DNA of 64,000 bases from Aspidiotus rigidus (GCA_035079385.1 JAVHKY010000054.1:7107501-7171500); one strand, 5' to 3'. Positions 46,170 to 58,524 are shown, counted from the first letter of the stretch. Notes: a model not told the origin generated them from the sequence alone. A program made the numbers and translations.

Positions 46170-47222
46170 GTGAAAGGTCATTTGTCTTACTGATTGGACA
46201 ACACAGGAAAAACAGAACAGCCCAATAGCAGCAAACCTAATAACCAATAGAAATGCAACATATAAGCAAATGAACCAATCACGACGCAGTATTGTTGCAG
46301 TCAATCAGATTACAGTGTTGAAATGTGCTGCACTGCTATGGAATAAATCGAAATTATTCTTTGTTCTTCAGTAGCGATACAACTGATCATGGGTCCGAAA
46401 GAAAGTACTCTTGTAAGCTAACTGATAAAATGTACCCTCAAGACCTATTCAATGTTTTATGATAGTTCAGGAATTGAAATTTCAAAGAGGTTCTGGCCTT
46501 TTTCAGGGACTGAAAAAAATTCCGAAGAGGAAAACTTGGGGAGAAAACCCCTTTTCTTGCTCATGCGCAAAAAATAAAGTTTCATATCTTCTGTCTCCTG
46601 TTAGTTTTGAGGGCATGTATGCCTTCGCAAAACTTTAGAATTCCTCCTGTAAAATCATTGATGTAGAAGAAAAAGAAGAGAACGATCTCCTCCCTCAGTC
46701 ATCTTCGAGGCTAGGGATTAATAAACTAACAAGGAACACATATACTAGACAGGGGGGTTGTGGAAATGCCGTCGTGAGGAAGTATCCTGGGAGAACATTT
46801 TTTGAAGGGCCAATTTTAATTTTTTTTGACAAAGATATGTATTTTCTGTGAGGGGTAACTGCCAAAATTTCTTCACATAATGTATGTAACTCACAAAAGT
46901 GTACACGTGTTGATGACGTGAGAACATTTTTCATAATGCTAAGCTCAATATACAGCATACTAGAAGCTATTGGAGAAGGGGCTCAACTATGCTGGCTAAC
47001 GATATATCAGTAAAGAGATACCGTTAACAGAGCTCCACTGCGCAACTGTTTGAAGGGCTTTAAAGTAGGCTGGTTCAGTATTCTATAGTAGAGGGCTACA
47101 CTAAGCGAGGGAGGAGGAGACCGATAGCCAGATGTTATATATTAGCCTACAATAGGCTAAATTTTTAACCCAACATAAGGCTAAGAAATGCTGTTGGAAG
47201 TGTATTCGGCGTATCGGTTGTT
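46170..47222. other. No gene; possible Penelope 3'UTR then unassigned DNA
   Basis: The first few hundred bases may be the 3' flank of the GIY-YIG relic. After that only short frames occur, plus a diverged trace of the repeat seen at 22.6 and 23.1 kb (GGCTAAGAAATGCTG near 47180). Confidence 0.3.
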
Positions 47223-47225
47223 CGA

Positions 47226-47418
47226 TGCACTTGAGAATTTTTTGACCTCTGCATTGTCCAGAAATTGACCACAGATCAACAAAAATTGATGATAAATCAT
47301 CAAAAATTGACTGTAAATTTTTAGAACCCCACAAATTCTGTGAAAAGAAAAAAAACAATTTCGGTCAATTTATGATCAATTTCTGGCTCGTATAGAGGTC
47401 AAAGTGTTCCCAAGTGCC
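47226..47418. mobile_element. About 190-bp foldback MITE
   Basis: The left end TGCACTTGAGAATTTTTTGA, then CCTCTGCATTGTCCAGAAATTGA, is the complement of the right end TCAATTTCTGGCTCGTATAG, then AGGTCAAAGTGTTCCCAAGTGC, with about seven mismatches. The interior is rich in ATGAT/ATCAA repeats. The target duplication is unclear. Confidence 0.65.
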
Positions 47419-47424
47419 CCAATC

Positions 47425-50400
47425 ACTACTTTTGGGTGATTAATTCACTCCAGAAATGCACGTTCATACCAATAGAAATATGTCTTAAGGTTAGGGGTAA
47501 TATTACAGGTTAATGATATCAGTATCACTAAGGTTGAAGGTGATGACGTCACAGAAGGGTATACGCCCCAAGGGTAGGGGGTGTGACGTCACTAAGACCA
47601 GGACGTCTTAGAAGGATACATGTCTTGGCAATGAAACCAAAACATATTCATGATCCAATGTTTTTCCAACGGGAGGAATTTAAAACGAACTCAATTCACT
47701 CAAGTTCAAAGAGTTTCCTCAGTAGCTCATGGGGATCACACCACTTCTGAATTACAAAGTCATACATCGGCAGAAGAAAAGGAAGGAGCAGAGAAAACAA
47801 TCGTTCAAACTAGCCTTGGACTGTAAAAATTCAAAAAAAACGACAGGATTTAGAATTGCTCAAATAAAGTAGGGGAACTACGAAGTCCCAAGGTCAAGAT
47901 TACACAAGGACGATCATGTGCTCGGACACAGATCCAGGAAATCAGATAAAGGTAGAAATGCTCAGATCCGTTCTTAAGTATTTTTTACTTGCAAGCAAGA
48001 TGTCTTCAAGAGGAAGGGAACTTGGAAAAATGTCGACCAGCGAGCTGTATACAAAATCAGGAGGTTAGACTTCGGAAGGGGATCTCGAAAAATTTTGACT
48101 TATTAGCTATACATTTATTAGGGAAGCAGGAAAGACTTTTGACCTTCAAGCTATGGTTACGAGGGAAACAAGGGCTGTTTGTAAAAATAAATGTAAATCC
48201 TCCGACCCTTTTTGGAGACTTGGAAAAATTTCATCGATCTACCAGGAGGGAGCCTTGGTAAAGATTCGACCAAATAATTGATCCTGATCAATTTATCCAG
48301 ATCGTAATCGAATAAAATGCCCTCAAAAAAGGTTCTCTGTTCATCTCAATGTTGATGAAAGTGACTTCACGAGCAACTATATAATGAAATGAGCTGTGTT
48401 TTTCCAAACAAAAGATCTTTTAGGAGAACAGATTACGCGCTTTGTGATTTTCTTTAATTTGAGTAACTTGTCTAATTCCACGATACCGAAATTAGTAACA
48501 TAGTAACTTTGAACAACTACGACAAAAGCGATCAAGCGCCTCGACATTCGGATTATGATGCGGTTAGATTTTACAAGAGACCACAATGAAGATAATCCGG
48601 GATCCAAGTAGGCGAGACTTGAAAAATTACTTCACCGGACTTCTGACGAAATAACAGAATTTTAATCGAAACGAAAATTTTAAAACAAAGGCAATGACCG
48701 AAAATTTTTGAATTTTTGATGAACTTCGTACTACAGCTAAAATTAGACGAAGTTGAAAGAAACGTAATAAATCTACCGTAATATTCTTCAAAAAATTCAT
48801 ATTTTCTTGTTTCTTGTACATTGTCCTACAATGTGTCGACGAGTCAGAGAATAATACAAAGAAGAAAATGTTTTGTTTCGGTCAGCCAAACTCGTGCGAA
48901 AACGTGTCTCCGTCGCCGATATCCGACCATAATTGATTACCGTTGCGCGACCATCGCCAACAATTTACGTCATTCTCGATGATATTTTTCACGAGAAATA
49001 TACACGCAAAACCTACATTAAATTTGGAATTTACAAAAGAAAAACTTTCTGTTTTTGGAGAAAAAAAAAGTAGTCTATATTATTCGTTTACAACGCAGTG
49101 ACTTCCCTTAATCTCCATTTTAAGAGAATACCAGTACTCAAATTTGAATTGAGTTTCAATCGCTAAACTATACTAAGCAACTCAACTTTCACACGAGTCG
49201 TCGAATAGGATGAGAAACAATGAACGATTTTCCTCTTTGCTTAATACGTTATTCGTCATGAAATGAGCACGACAACGATAAGAATTAAGAACTAGAATCT
49301 CAACCCTGGAGCAGAGTCCCCATAGTTTTGATCAAGTAGAATATTTCACAGCCAGCTCCACATAAAAATTATGCTTGCGACTGCAAATCTGAGTTTTCTT
49401 TTGAAAGTAGAAATTTATACCAAATCGCAAACCTCCTCCAAGGATGGAGAACAAGCTTGATGAATAAATGTAAGAAACATCCGGTGCTATGACAATAATA
49501 TCATAATGATTTATTAACCCATGATTACTGCATCGAAAACGTATAAGTGATTCCCGTTCATTGGTTGCTATAGTACAATATCGTATCACGGTTAACGACT
49601 TCGTTTATTGGAACCATACTCACACAATGTTACAAGAAAAGACTAGATGCTTGGCAACCTCGCTCGATTCTGTGCTGAATACAAAATCATTACCGGCTAC
49701 CTATTCAGGTGATAATCTATATGGTTAAAAACATTTAATACTAATAAAGGACCTGACAAGGTCATCTAACCTACTGCTCGATCGAGACGCTCTCCATTAA
49801 AGGAAATTTGCGAACGAGGAAAAGGTAAGAAGAAAAGTTAAAAATTTAACGCATACGGTCTGGTCCGGACGTGGTGAAAGTTGCGAGACGCGCTTCGACT
49901 CGAAGGTTCGCGCGATAGCGCCGCGGCGCCTTAATGAATATATGTACAACGTACTTACGTCAGCTGTACTCTTGACTTCTGACGAAATTAGTGTACTCTA
50001 AGTGCTTAGATCAGATATTCCCAATAACAGTTTAACTAAATATTGATCGATCATAACGAATTTACGATGTCGCAAACATCATAGTACATAGTAATCTTAT
50101 TTTTATATCAACAAAAATTGGGAAAAATCGTAGAATTCACTACCTATATCTATTACGCATACATCGTCCCATAAATACGATTTAAGGCACAGGAAAAGAG
50201 AAATAGAGATTGTGAACGTACATATCAAATTCACAACTCTGATCCGTTCTAACTTCTTCGACCTACAAAAACGATATCTCTTCCTAAATTGGACAAAAAT
50301 TTGTAGTTACAAAGGAAAGTTTGCTCTGGTTCAGCCAAGGAAAGAAAATATCTTTTGGTGTGATCAAATAAATAAAGACCATGTTTCATATCTGTTTATG

Positions 50401-52450
50401 TGATCCTTCCGAACCCCGCCTTCTTCTTAACCTAGAAATTCCTAGTGCATTGAAGGGATGGTTCGAACCTCCGTTTACGTAACTTGAACCAATTTTGGCC
50501 CAGTACATAGTGTAATAGGCTCATTGCTCAATTGAGAGGCCGACTTGTTCCGTTTGTTAGCCTAGTATAATTTAGTGAGAGATATATAAGCCTAAATAAG
50601 CTACCAACCTCGACAAGCCCAGTACAGGCTAGTCAAATAAAAAATTTTCCTCAATTCAAGGTGTCCAATATATCCTAGTATACTGTATGTCAAGTCTAGT
50701 ATAGATTTCCATCCTCAACGGCGGGAAGGGGGAGGGGTGTCGCAAAATCTTAAATCTCCTTAAGCCCAAGATCTGAAGTGTTACAATCCTGAACGATGGG
50801 AGGCGGCGGTCTGAGATTTTAAATTAGGTTATGGGTAGAGAAAAAAATATGGAACATGTCATAAAGTGCGTAAAAACTCTCAAGTTCGAGTCAATTCAAC
50901 TTTTCAATTTATTTTTGTTTTTTTCCAGCCTAAATTTCATTAATTTTACCTGACATAAGACGTAAGGTCAGCGATATAAGCGAATAAATTCGGGATTTAA
51001 CGAAGAATCTACTCCTAACCCGAGAGAGGGAATTTAACCCCTGACGTTTTGCGCATCAGGTTCCAGAGATTGTAGCAAGCTTCCATCCCAAGTTCAAAAC
51101 TCACACAGACAATTATACCTCTGGGTGTTTCACTCTGTACTAATGCGTGATAAATCGATGTGAATAAGGCGACAATGTCGATGAAGACGCGAGGGGAATA
51201 AATTTCGAAAATTTTTCGTTCGATTTTCAAGAATTGCAAGAAGTGACTCACACTCTTGTAAAAATCATTAACTTGATAATATTTTTGCTGCACCAGAAGT
51301 TCAAAAAGTCGAGTAAAACCTTCGACCTATCACCGGAAAAAACTTCGACATTTAATAAGAGTTTATATATAGAATCATAAGTTTTGGAGAATTCTAGTCT
51401 GACTGATTTCACTCTCTGAAAGTCAGAAATTACGGGACGCGATTTAGGAAAAAAAAATATTAAGAATAGATAACAGTACAGGTTATGGCCAAAGTTCAAC
51501 AATTTCTTTTACTTTTACTTCCTGAATATTCTTATATTTTGGCACGAAAATGAGAATAATAGCGCAGAAACCAAGAGTCATACTCTTTGCAGCGGATCAC
51601 AAGGTGACCAGATACGTTTCTTTCTTATAGGAAAAGAAGAAGTACGTTATCATTTACTTTGCAATTAGCAAACAAGCACTATTTATACAGCCTCCATCCC
51701 AATAATTTGGAATCTCTTTCTAGCGTCTGAAGAATCTTTTTTTTTTCATATCTTTCTACAAGCGATATAGTATACGAACATGAAAACTTCAGGGTATTTC
51801 TTGTAGATAAATAGATCGTGAAATCTCTCTTCGAGGGTATCATCGATACTAACAGAGTTTTCCCCGTATAAATGAAGACGAATACAGACGGAATCAAACA
51901 TTGTAGGTATCCCTAGGTGGAAGACGTTTGTTCCTGGCATACCACCACTGAACAACAATTTGATCTCAATGTCCTCCCTCGAAGTTCACGTCAGGGATTG
52001 GCGACCACTCTAAATTTCCTTAATCTCTTTATAATGCTTCACAACTTTCACAATTTACAAATTTGCTCAAAATAAAGAATTTACCCGACGGGCCAGCACT
52101 TTTCTCTCTTCCCACCAGGTGCAAACTGAAATATTAATCTCGAATTGTAATAAAAAATTTATTACAAACATGTGAAGCTTTTTATTATGGGAAATTTCTC
52201 ACCAGCTACAAAAAATTTCCACCAGTTGCAGCACCAGGATAATCGTCGGTCCTGAACCCTGACGCTAGGCGCATACAAGCGTGCATCCCCTTCGGGGCGG
52301 TAAGCTCAAGAAGGCGGCAATGTCATGATAAAAAAAATATGAGCTTTCTAATTCAACACAAGCAGAATATCTTATCATCAATTAGGCAAGAATATTCTGA
52401 GGCAAAGACAAATTTCCTCGTAACGTCACCTAGTGAATTACTGTTGCCAA
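47425..52450. other. Long stretch without recognisable genes
   Basis: Two TGACGTCA sites occur at 47544 and 47584. Degraded minisatellite units lie at 47995-48260. A GC-rich block at 49850-49935 (CGCGCGATAGCGCCGCGGCG) stands out and may be a promoter or an unrelated repeat. A minus-strand GTAAGT candidate adjoins it at about 49958. A CCCCTTCGGGGC hairpin lies at 52288-52299. No coding sequence is supported. Confidence 0.3.
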
Positions 52451-52453
52451 ACT

Positions 52454-52748
52454 AAGGGCACGTCCATAAATTACGTGAGGTGATTTTTGCGACTTTGCGA
52501 CAGATGTCGTAAGATTTGGCGTGATCCCTCCCGTATTTATCTCACGTGAGATTTCTTGAAGTACATATTTTTATTGTAAAAATAATGAAACGCATGAAAT
52601 GCAACTCAATTTTGTAATATTTTGAACTATATTCTTCCATGAGAAAAATTAAGTAAAATTTTCCGAGGACCCCCCCCCCCCTCCCTTCACGTAGATTTGG
52701 TGACCCTCCCTCTCCTGAATGCCTCACGTAATTTATGGACGCCCCCTA
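52454..52748. mobile_element. About 295-bp MITE with CGTCCATAAATTACGTGAGG ends
   Basis: The left end (GCACGTCCATAAATTACGTG) is the complement of the right end (CACGTAATTTATGGACGCCC), with about 26 nt of near-perfect inverted repeat. The interior is AT-rich with a C run, and no coding sequence is present. Elements with this end are widespread in arthropod genomes. I could not fix the target duplication. Confidence 0.75.
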
Positions 52749-52749
52749 A

Positions 52750-53620
52750 CCAACGCCGACGTCGGGCTCACAAACTCATCGATTGGCATAAGAATAACAT
52801 CGGAATTCCATGACATTATAAGAATTTGTCTATAGGAAAATTCAAAAAAAAATTGTTCCAAAAAACGATAATCACGAATTTTCCCGATTTGAAGTTCGTA
52901 AATTCGCATACCTTCATTATTTTTGTAGTAATCAATTTTAAATTTAAATTATCATTAAAAATTCCATGCTTTTACTCTACGCGTTAAAGAAGAGAGGGTG
53001 ACCTCTACAGAGCTTCCTCGATGGACCTTGGGAGCAACTCAGGAATTAGAGGAATGCTCTTCCACTTTCCTCCTCCTTTCCTCATACGAGTTCGGAACTT
53101 ACGACTTTTTCAAATCCTTATTTCCCTTAGCAAACGTTTCCACGTCCCTTGGTGACGTCACGATTTCAGAAGATGACACACTTTTTTCTCGATGAATGTA
53201 TAAAACTTTACTATTTTGTATGCTTCCAATCGCGTTACCTAACTGAAAGGTGAGGGGGGGACGATTTGAGAGCGAACCTCTTCAAAAACAGAAAAATTTG
53301 TGATGAAATCTTGTTCAAAACCTAAACTCGTAAGAAAAATTTCATTGGTCACCCCTCCCGTTTCGAAAGTTTTCTAGATACCCCACTGCTAAAAAGCAGT
53401 ACACGAAGAAGTTACCGATTAATTGCCTTCCTTGGCAGCTTTCCCTTAAAACCATATATCTTCTCAGTTCTCTTCTCACTTTTAATCACCACCCACACAG
53501 CGTTTTCCCCTCCTCTCAGTGAAGTACTCACAGATTTAAGTGTTGAGACTGCCCAACCGAATCCTAGAGCGTGTCGGTGCACAAAATGTTACTCGTATTC
53601 TCCTCAATATCATTTCGCCC
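52750..53620. other. No gene; degraded minisatellite trace
   Basis: The 53060-53160 segment has features of a decayed inverted minisatellite unit (TCCTCCTTTCCTCATACGAG) next to a TGACGTCA at 53153. The rest is unassigned. Confidence 0.3.
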
Positions 53621-53624
53621 ACAG

Positions 53625-53741
53625 GCTAATAATTTGACGGAAGTGTTGGCTGACAAAATTGACAGTATTTTTAAGAAAATGGATGATCGGTCTCCCATCA
53701 ACATGGCCAATCCTCTTGGAGATTTTTTGTCAAAAAAGTAA
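53625..53741 (+). CDS. Possible terminal exon of an unidentified plus-strand gene
   Basis: A good acceptor (TATTCTCCTCAATATCATTT then CGCCCACAG) is followed by an open 38-codon frame. It reads ANNLTEVLADKIDSIFKKMD and then DRSPINMANPLGDFLSKK, with a TAA at 53739-53741. The amphipathic, lysine/aspartate-rich peptide looks like real protein and not random translation, but I do not recognise it. It lies 200 bp from the cnc exon and points towards it, in an antisense/convergent arrangement. It could be a fragment of a processed pseudogene. Confidence 0.35.
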   Translation, partial: ANNLTEVLADKIDSIFKKMDDRSPINMANPLGDFLSKK

Positions 53742-53940
53742 CCACCGATTTGCTTCGCATTTACTCATTCATCACCGGCTACATCTGAATTAAATTTGTA
53801 CAGATAAAACCTTCTAAAGTAGATCTTCCGATCCATGCTAACTTGAGAAATATACTAGAATTTCAACTACAAAGCTGGCTCCATTATGAAAACCATAATT
53901 TCGAACCCACGAGTTAATGAGGTAGTCAAAAAACACTTAC

Positions 53941-54381
53941 CTCTTGCGATAACTGCCCCGAATCAATGTTCTTCCGATGTAATGGAGCCATTTCCTCGGG
54001 CGTGTCTGAACTAGCCGACGATTCAGACGAGGTCGTTTCCTCTACATGATCTATCGCGACTTCCGGAGGCTCTTCTACGCTCAACAAATACGCGGTCAAG
54101 TTTCTCGAATTGAATATAGAATTGTATCTTCCTAACGAATTTAATTCGTGGAATACTTCTTGTTCGTAGTCCAGTAATAAGGAATCTATACTTTTAGGAT
54201 GTATATTCCTTTCTCGATGGACTAAGATGTTGGATTGATCCCAGGTGCTGGTCAAATTATTGGTACCGATACCAATGGCCGGCACATTGTACTCCAAGGA
54301 GCGTCGATCGATTCTCAATAAACTGAGAATTAGCGCCACTTGTAGCAGTTCGTCGGTAAAGTACTTTTTCAAATTGAACAT
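53941..54381 (-). CDS. cap'n'collar (CncC/Nrf1-like), first coding exon
   Basis: It encodes 147 residues starting MFNLKKYFTDELLQVALILS and ends exactly at a GAG|GTAAGT donor (intron begins 53940), phase 0. The N-terminus matches the NFE2L1/Nrf1-CncC pattern: a basic start, then a hydrophobic N-terminal homology box (residues 11-24, LLQVALILSLL) that in Nrf1 and SKN-1A serves as the ER signal-anchor. An IHPKSID motif follows at residues 60-66, then an acidic Ser/Glu-rich stretch (109-130). NLT sequons are at 42 and 94. The family binds antioxidant-response elements as heterodimers with small Maf and controls detoxification and proteasome genes. The Keap1-binding DLG/ETGE motifs and the CNC-bZIP domain are in exons not seen here. 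The ATG is the first in the exon. Confidence 0.85.
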
Positions 54382-54498
54382 TCTGAAATGTTTGGCTTAA
54401 AAACTCGGTCAAAGAATCTGTGAATACGAACCACAATTCGGGCTCAGTGTATCTTAAATCGAAACGATTTCGCAGGACTTTTCACGGAAAAACGCATT
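54382..54498 (-). other. 5'UTR part of the cnc exon with its splice acceptor
   Basis: On the minus strand GTATTTATTTTTCAG precedes position 54498, a strong acceptor. 117 nt of untranslated sequence then lead to the ATG at 54381. A candidate upstream donor (GTAAGT, plus-strand bases 54621-54626) would leave an intron of about 128 bp and a first non-coding exon from 54627 upward. Confidence 0.55.
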
Positions 54499-54626
54499 CT
54501 GAAAAATAAATACACGGTAAAATCAGCGATAAGTTATCATACACAAACAATATCAAGCATTAAACATCACAGCGCGATATTACAGCACGGGTCGAGATTA
54601 ACTTTTTAAGCTTCGAAAAAACTTAC

Positions 54627-54960
54627 AAAAATTTCAGCGCGCTTAGGAATTACTCGCGACGTCCCTGAAGAGAGGTTAAAATCCTCGTCTCAGGTGACTC
54701 ACGACCGAGTTACTGAACTCATAAAGAACAGGTGAGGAACTAGGACTCGAGCGGGAACACGCGAATATAATACGAATAAATGTGGGAGGAAAAACTGTGC
54801 TGAAAATAATATGAATTCGAAAATTCTTATATACCGAGAACGGAAAGACAAATCGCACAAGAGCGAAGTTGAATACTGAAAGAGGAATACTGGCCTACGC
54901 GTTATTACACATCGAGTACATTTTCCGGATAATACCTGCACGATCGTACTCCTTGCGATA
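54627..54960 (-). promoter_or_regulatory. Probable first non-coding exon and proximal promoter of the cnc isoform
   Basis: The sequence upstream of the candidate donor lacks repeats. It contains GTGAGTCACC (TGAGTCA, an AP-1/half-MARE site) at about 54692-54698 in the presumed leader. CNC-Maf and AP-1 factors bind this core, so autoregulation is conceivable but unproven. I cannot fix the transcription start. Confidence 0.3.
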
Positions 54961-54964
54961 ATAT

Positions 54965-56325
54965 TCTATAAACATAATAATATCATCTATACGTGATCGT
55001 GTACCGTATTAAACCGAAGTTTCAAATTCTCTCTTTTTTTTTCACTTCTAGAAATAGGATAGATAAACAACGAAATGTGAATACTTCGTAATATTTCTAG
55101 AGTCGCACGCGAAAAATTTGAAGTTCATTTGTGACTCACGAGCGAACGTAATTTATGAACAACGTAATTATAATTCGAACAAAGGAAATTTCGACCGAGA
55201 ACATTTTGAAAGTTGTTGCATCAACGTGTACGTAAATCTGCGCCAAGTTATCAGAAATAGAGATTACATTTTTTCCACCCCTCGCTATACGAATCGAATA
55301 ATAGTAACCTCCGCCTCTCGTTACTTACGTGTTCTTCCATTTTTTGTTTTTTTCAAATTTCGTCGCGCAGCACTCGAAGAAAAAATTCGTGAAGTTATTA
55401 CTAGAATTTATTAGAAATCCCGCAGTCAAAAAAATGCGTGTGTGTACACGAGAGTCGCGTACGCATTTTGCGACGGACAAGGCAACGACGGTCAATGCAC
55501 GAAAGACTTGAAAAATTAGTTGAAACGAGATTCTCAACAATGAACTTTTTTCGAGGTCAATAAATAAAATAAGTATCGTACGTAATTATGGTTTATTTTT
55601 TTTTTCATATTTTTTTTGTCGTGTACTCGCAAACAACATTTGCCGCTCTATCCTTCCAATATTTTTTTTCAAAACTTTTTTCAACTTATAAGAACAAAGC
55701 ATTCGTCGGTTAATTTATCAATTTGAGAACAATGTTGAAGGAAGGAAAAAAGAAAAAGGTAATCATAAGATATTCAAGACTATTGTTGTTATGAAAGTGC
55801 TACTTTTTTAGTAGTTTTAATGAATGTTTGTAAACATTACAAAGTGAATTTATATCCTTGAACATTTTTCATCGGTATTAAATCAACGGAACCGTACGGT
55901 GAGGTGTGTTAGACAGATTCGAAACCAACAAAATAATAATTCCAAGATACCGGATTACGGTGACAGTCCGGGATAGAGGATTATTCGAAGATGTCGGGAA
56001 TGTGTCTCCTCAACTCTCCACAAATCAACTCAAATTTACGAGAGAAGTCGCCGCAGAGGTCATGAAATGATTGAATGCAATTAAAACCACTCAATCATCA
56101 ATGGCAAAACCATCTAGTTACATAATTGGAAGAATTTTCAAGACTTAGAAAAGGAAGACGTTCATCATTCTTTACTGTCATACCCGATTTTACCGACTTC
56201 TTAATGAAAAGCCTCCCCATCGATCGCAATTTGAGTGAGGACGTTGTTTTTTTGTTTCATGACTGAGGTCTGTGTTTCTTGAAACGAGCATGAGGATTTG
56301 AAAATTCCAAATAATTCGAGTTTTT
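54965..56325. other. No recognisable gene
   Basis: Overlapping short frames at 55118-55540 have no motif. CpG content is higher than average to about 55500. This may be upstream sequence of cnc. Confidence 0.3.
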
Positions 56326-56327
56326 TA

Positions 56328-58520
56328 GCGGGGAACCCGCTATCCATTTTGTTAGGAGATTATTACATCCTCAGAAAACGTCCGCGTCCGCGAAGTTAGT
56401 AACCTAAGGTTAGGTTAGGTTACGGGACATAGAAGAATTTCGAGTCTCGAGCTATATATGATAGGAGGGGGACTTAGAAGATTTAGAAGAATTTCGACTC
56501 TCGAGCTATATATAATAGGGGGGGGGGGGGGACTTGGAAGAATTTTGACTTTCGAGCTACCGTCCGCCGTCCAACCAAAAACTTGGAAAAATTTTGAGAC
56601 TCGAGCTATATATGATAGGAGGGGGACTTGGAAGAATTTCGAGTCTTGAGCTATATAATATGATAGAAGGGGGACTTAGAAGAATTTCAAGTCTCGAGCT
56701 ATATATAATAGGGGGGGGGGCTTGGAAGAATTTTGACTTCCGAGCTGCCGTCCGCCGTCCAACCAAAAACTTAGAAGAATTTCAAGTCTTGAGATATATA
56801 TAATATGGGGGGGGGGGACTTGGAAGAATTTTGACTTTCGAGCTACCGTCCGCCGTCCAACCAAAAACTTAGAAAAATTTTGAGACTCGAGCTATATATG
56901 ATAGGAGGGGGACTTAGAAGAATTTCAAGTCTCGAGCTATATATAATAGGGGGGGGGGCTTGGAAGAATTTTGACTTTCGAGCTGCCGTCCGCCGTCCAA
57001 CCAAAAACTTAGAAGAATTTCGAGTCTCGAGCTATATATGATAGGAGGGGGACTTGGAAGGAATTTCGAGTCTTGAGCTATATAATATGATAGAAGGGGG
57101 ACTTAGACGAATTTCAAGTCTTGAGATATATATGATAGGAGGGGGACTTAGAAGAATTTCAAGTCTCGAGCTATATATGATAGGAGGGGGACTTACAAGA
57201 TTTAGAAGAATTTCGAGTCTCGAGCTATATATAATAGGGGGGAGGGGGGGACTTGGAAGAATTTTGACTTTCGAGCTACCGTCCGCCGTCCAACCAAAAA
57301 CTTAGAAAAATTTTGAGACTCGAGCTATATATGATAGGAGGGGGACTTAGAAGAATTTCAAGTCTCGAGCTATATATAATAGGGGGGGGGGGCTTGGAAG
57401 AATTTTGACTTTCGAGCTGCCGTCCGCCGTCCAACCAAAAACTTAGAAGAATTTCGAGTCTCGAGCTATATATGATAGGAGGGGGACTTGGAAGGAATTT
57501 CGAGTCTTGAGCTATATAATATGATAGAAGGGGGACTTAGACGAATTTCAAGTCTTGAGATATATATGATAGGAGGGGGACTTAGAAGAATTTCAAGTCT
57601 CGAGCTATATATGATAGGAGGGGGACTTACAAGATTTAGAAGAATTTCGAGTCTCGAGCTATATATAATAGGGGGGAGGGGGGGACTTGGAAGAATTTTG
57701 ACTTTCGAGCTACCGTCCGCCGTCCAACCAAAAACTTGGAAAAATTTTGAAACTCGAGCTATATATGATAGGAGGGGGACTTGGAAGAATTTCGAGTCTT
57801 GAGCTATATAATATGATAGAAGGGGGACTTAGACGAATTTCAAGTCTTGAGATATATATGATAGGAGGGGGAATTGGAAGAATTTCAAGTCTCGAGCTAT
57901 ATATAATAGGGGGGGAGGGGGCTTGGAAGAATTTTGACTTTCGAGCTGCCGTCCGCCGTCCAACCAAAAACTTAGAAGAATTTCGAGTCTCGAGCTATAT
58001 ATGATCGGAGGGGGACTTAGAAGATCTAGAAGAATTTCGAGTCTCGAGCTATATATGACAGGAGGGGGACTTGGAAGAATTTCGAGTCTTGAGCTATATA
58101 TGATAGGAGGGGGACTTGGAAGAATTTCAAGTCTCGAGCTATATATAAAAGGGGGGGGGGACTTGGAAGAATTTTGACTTTCGAGCTACCGTCCGCCGTC
58201 CAACCAAAAACTTAGAAAAATTTTGAGACTCGAGCTATATATGATAGGAGGGGGACTTAGAAGAATTTCGAGTCTTGAGCTATATATGATAGAAGGGGGA
58301 CTTGGAAGAATTGTGACTTCCGAGCTATATATGATAGAAGGGGGACTTAGAAGAATTTCGACTCTCGAGCTATATATGATAGGAGGGAATGTAGAATGAT
58401 AATTTCGATTTGAATTATATGACAAGATTATCAACTCAGTTCCACACCACCTGAGAGGTCGAGTTAAGAAATTGCGGGTTCCCCGCTGCCATTGCAACGT
58501 CTGCAATGGCTTCTAATTTT
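56328..58520 (+). mobile_element. Large hairpin-ended modular minisatellite element, about 2.2 kb
   Basis: The 5' end TTTTAGCGGGGAACCCGCTA is followed by a CAGAAAACGTCCGCG-type leader and GGTTAGGTTAGGTTA. About 40 minisatellite units follow, interspersed with CCGTCCGCCGTCCAACCAAA spacers. The 3' end is GCGGGTTCCCCGCTGCCATT, then a GCAACGTCTGC hairpin loop and ATGGCTTCTAATTTTTTT. Both termini carry the inverted GCGGGGAACCCGC block and the 3' stem (CCATTGCA/TGCAATGG) sits about 10 bp from the end. This is the most complete copy and defines the family boundaries. Confidence 0.7.
56868..57735. repeat. Higher-order repeat, two 433-434-bp copies
   Basis: Copy A (56868-57300) and copy B (57301-57735) are nearly identical and collinear, each a run of about ten 45-bp units plus GCCGTCCGCCGTCC spacers. 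The predicted peptides from 57054 and 57488 share the same 83 residues. Differences are mainly in G-run length, so the doubling is recent. Confidence 0.85.
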
Positions 58521-58524
58521 TTTC

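Noticed and set aside
52255..52315. CCCCTTCGGGGC tetraloop hairpin, suggestive of structural RNA
   Set aside because: Isolated short hairpin without surrounding conserved RNA structure; possible repeat fragment.
56458..58004. Many 60-130-codon frames over the minisatellite arrays
   Set aside because: Open on both strands as a by-product of 45-bp periodicity, with no start context or non-repetitive domain. Treated as repeat, not genes.
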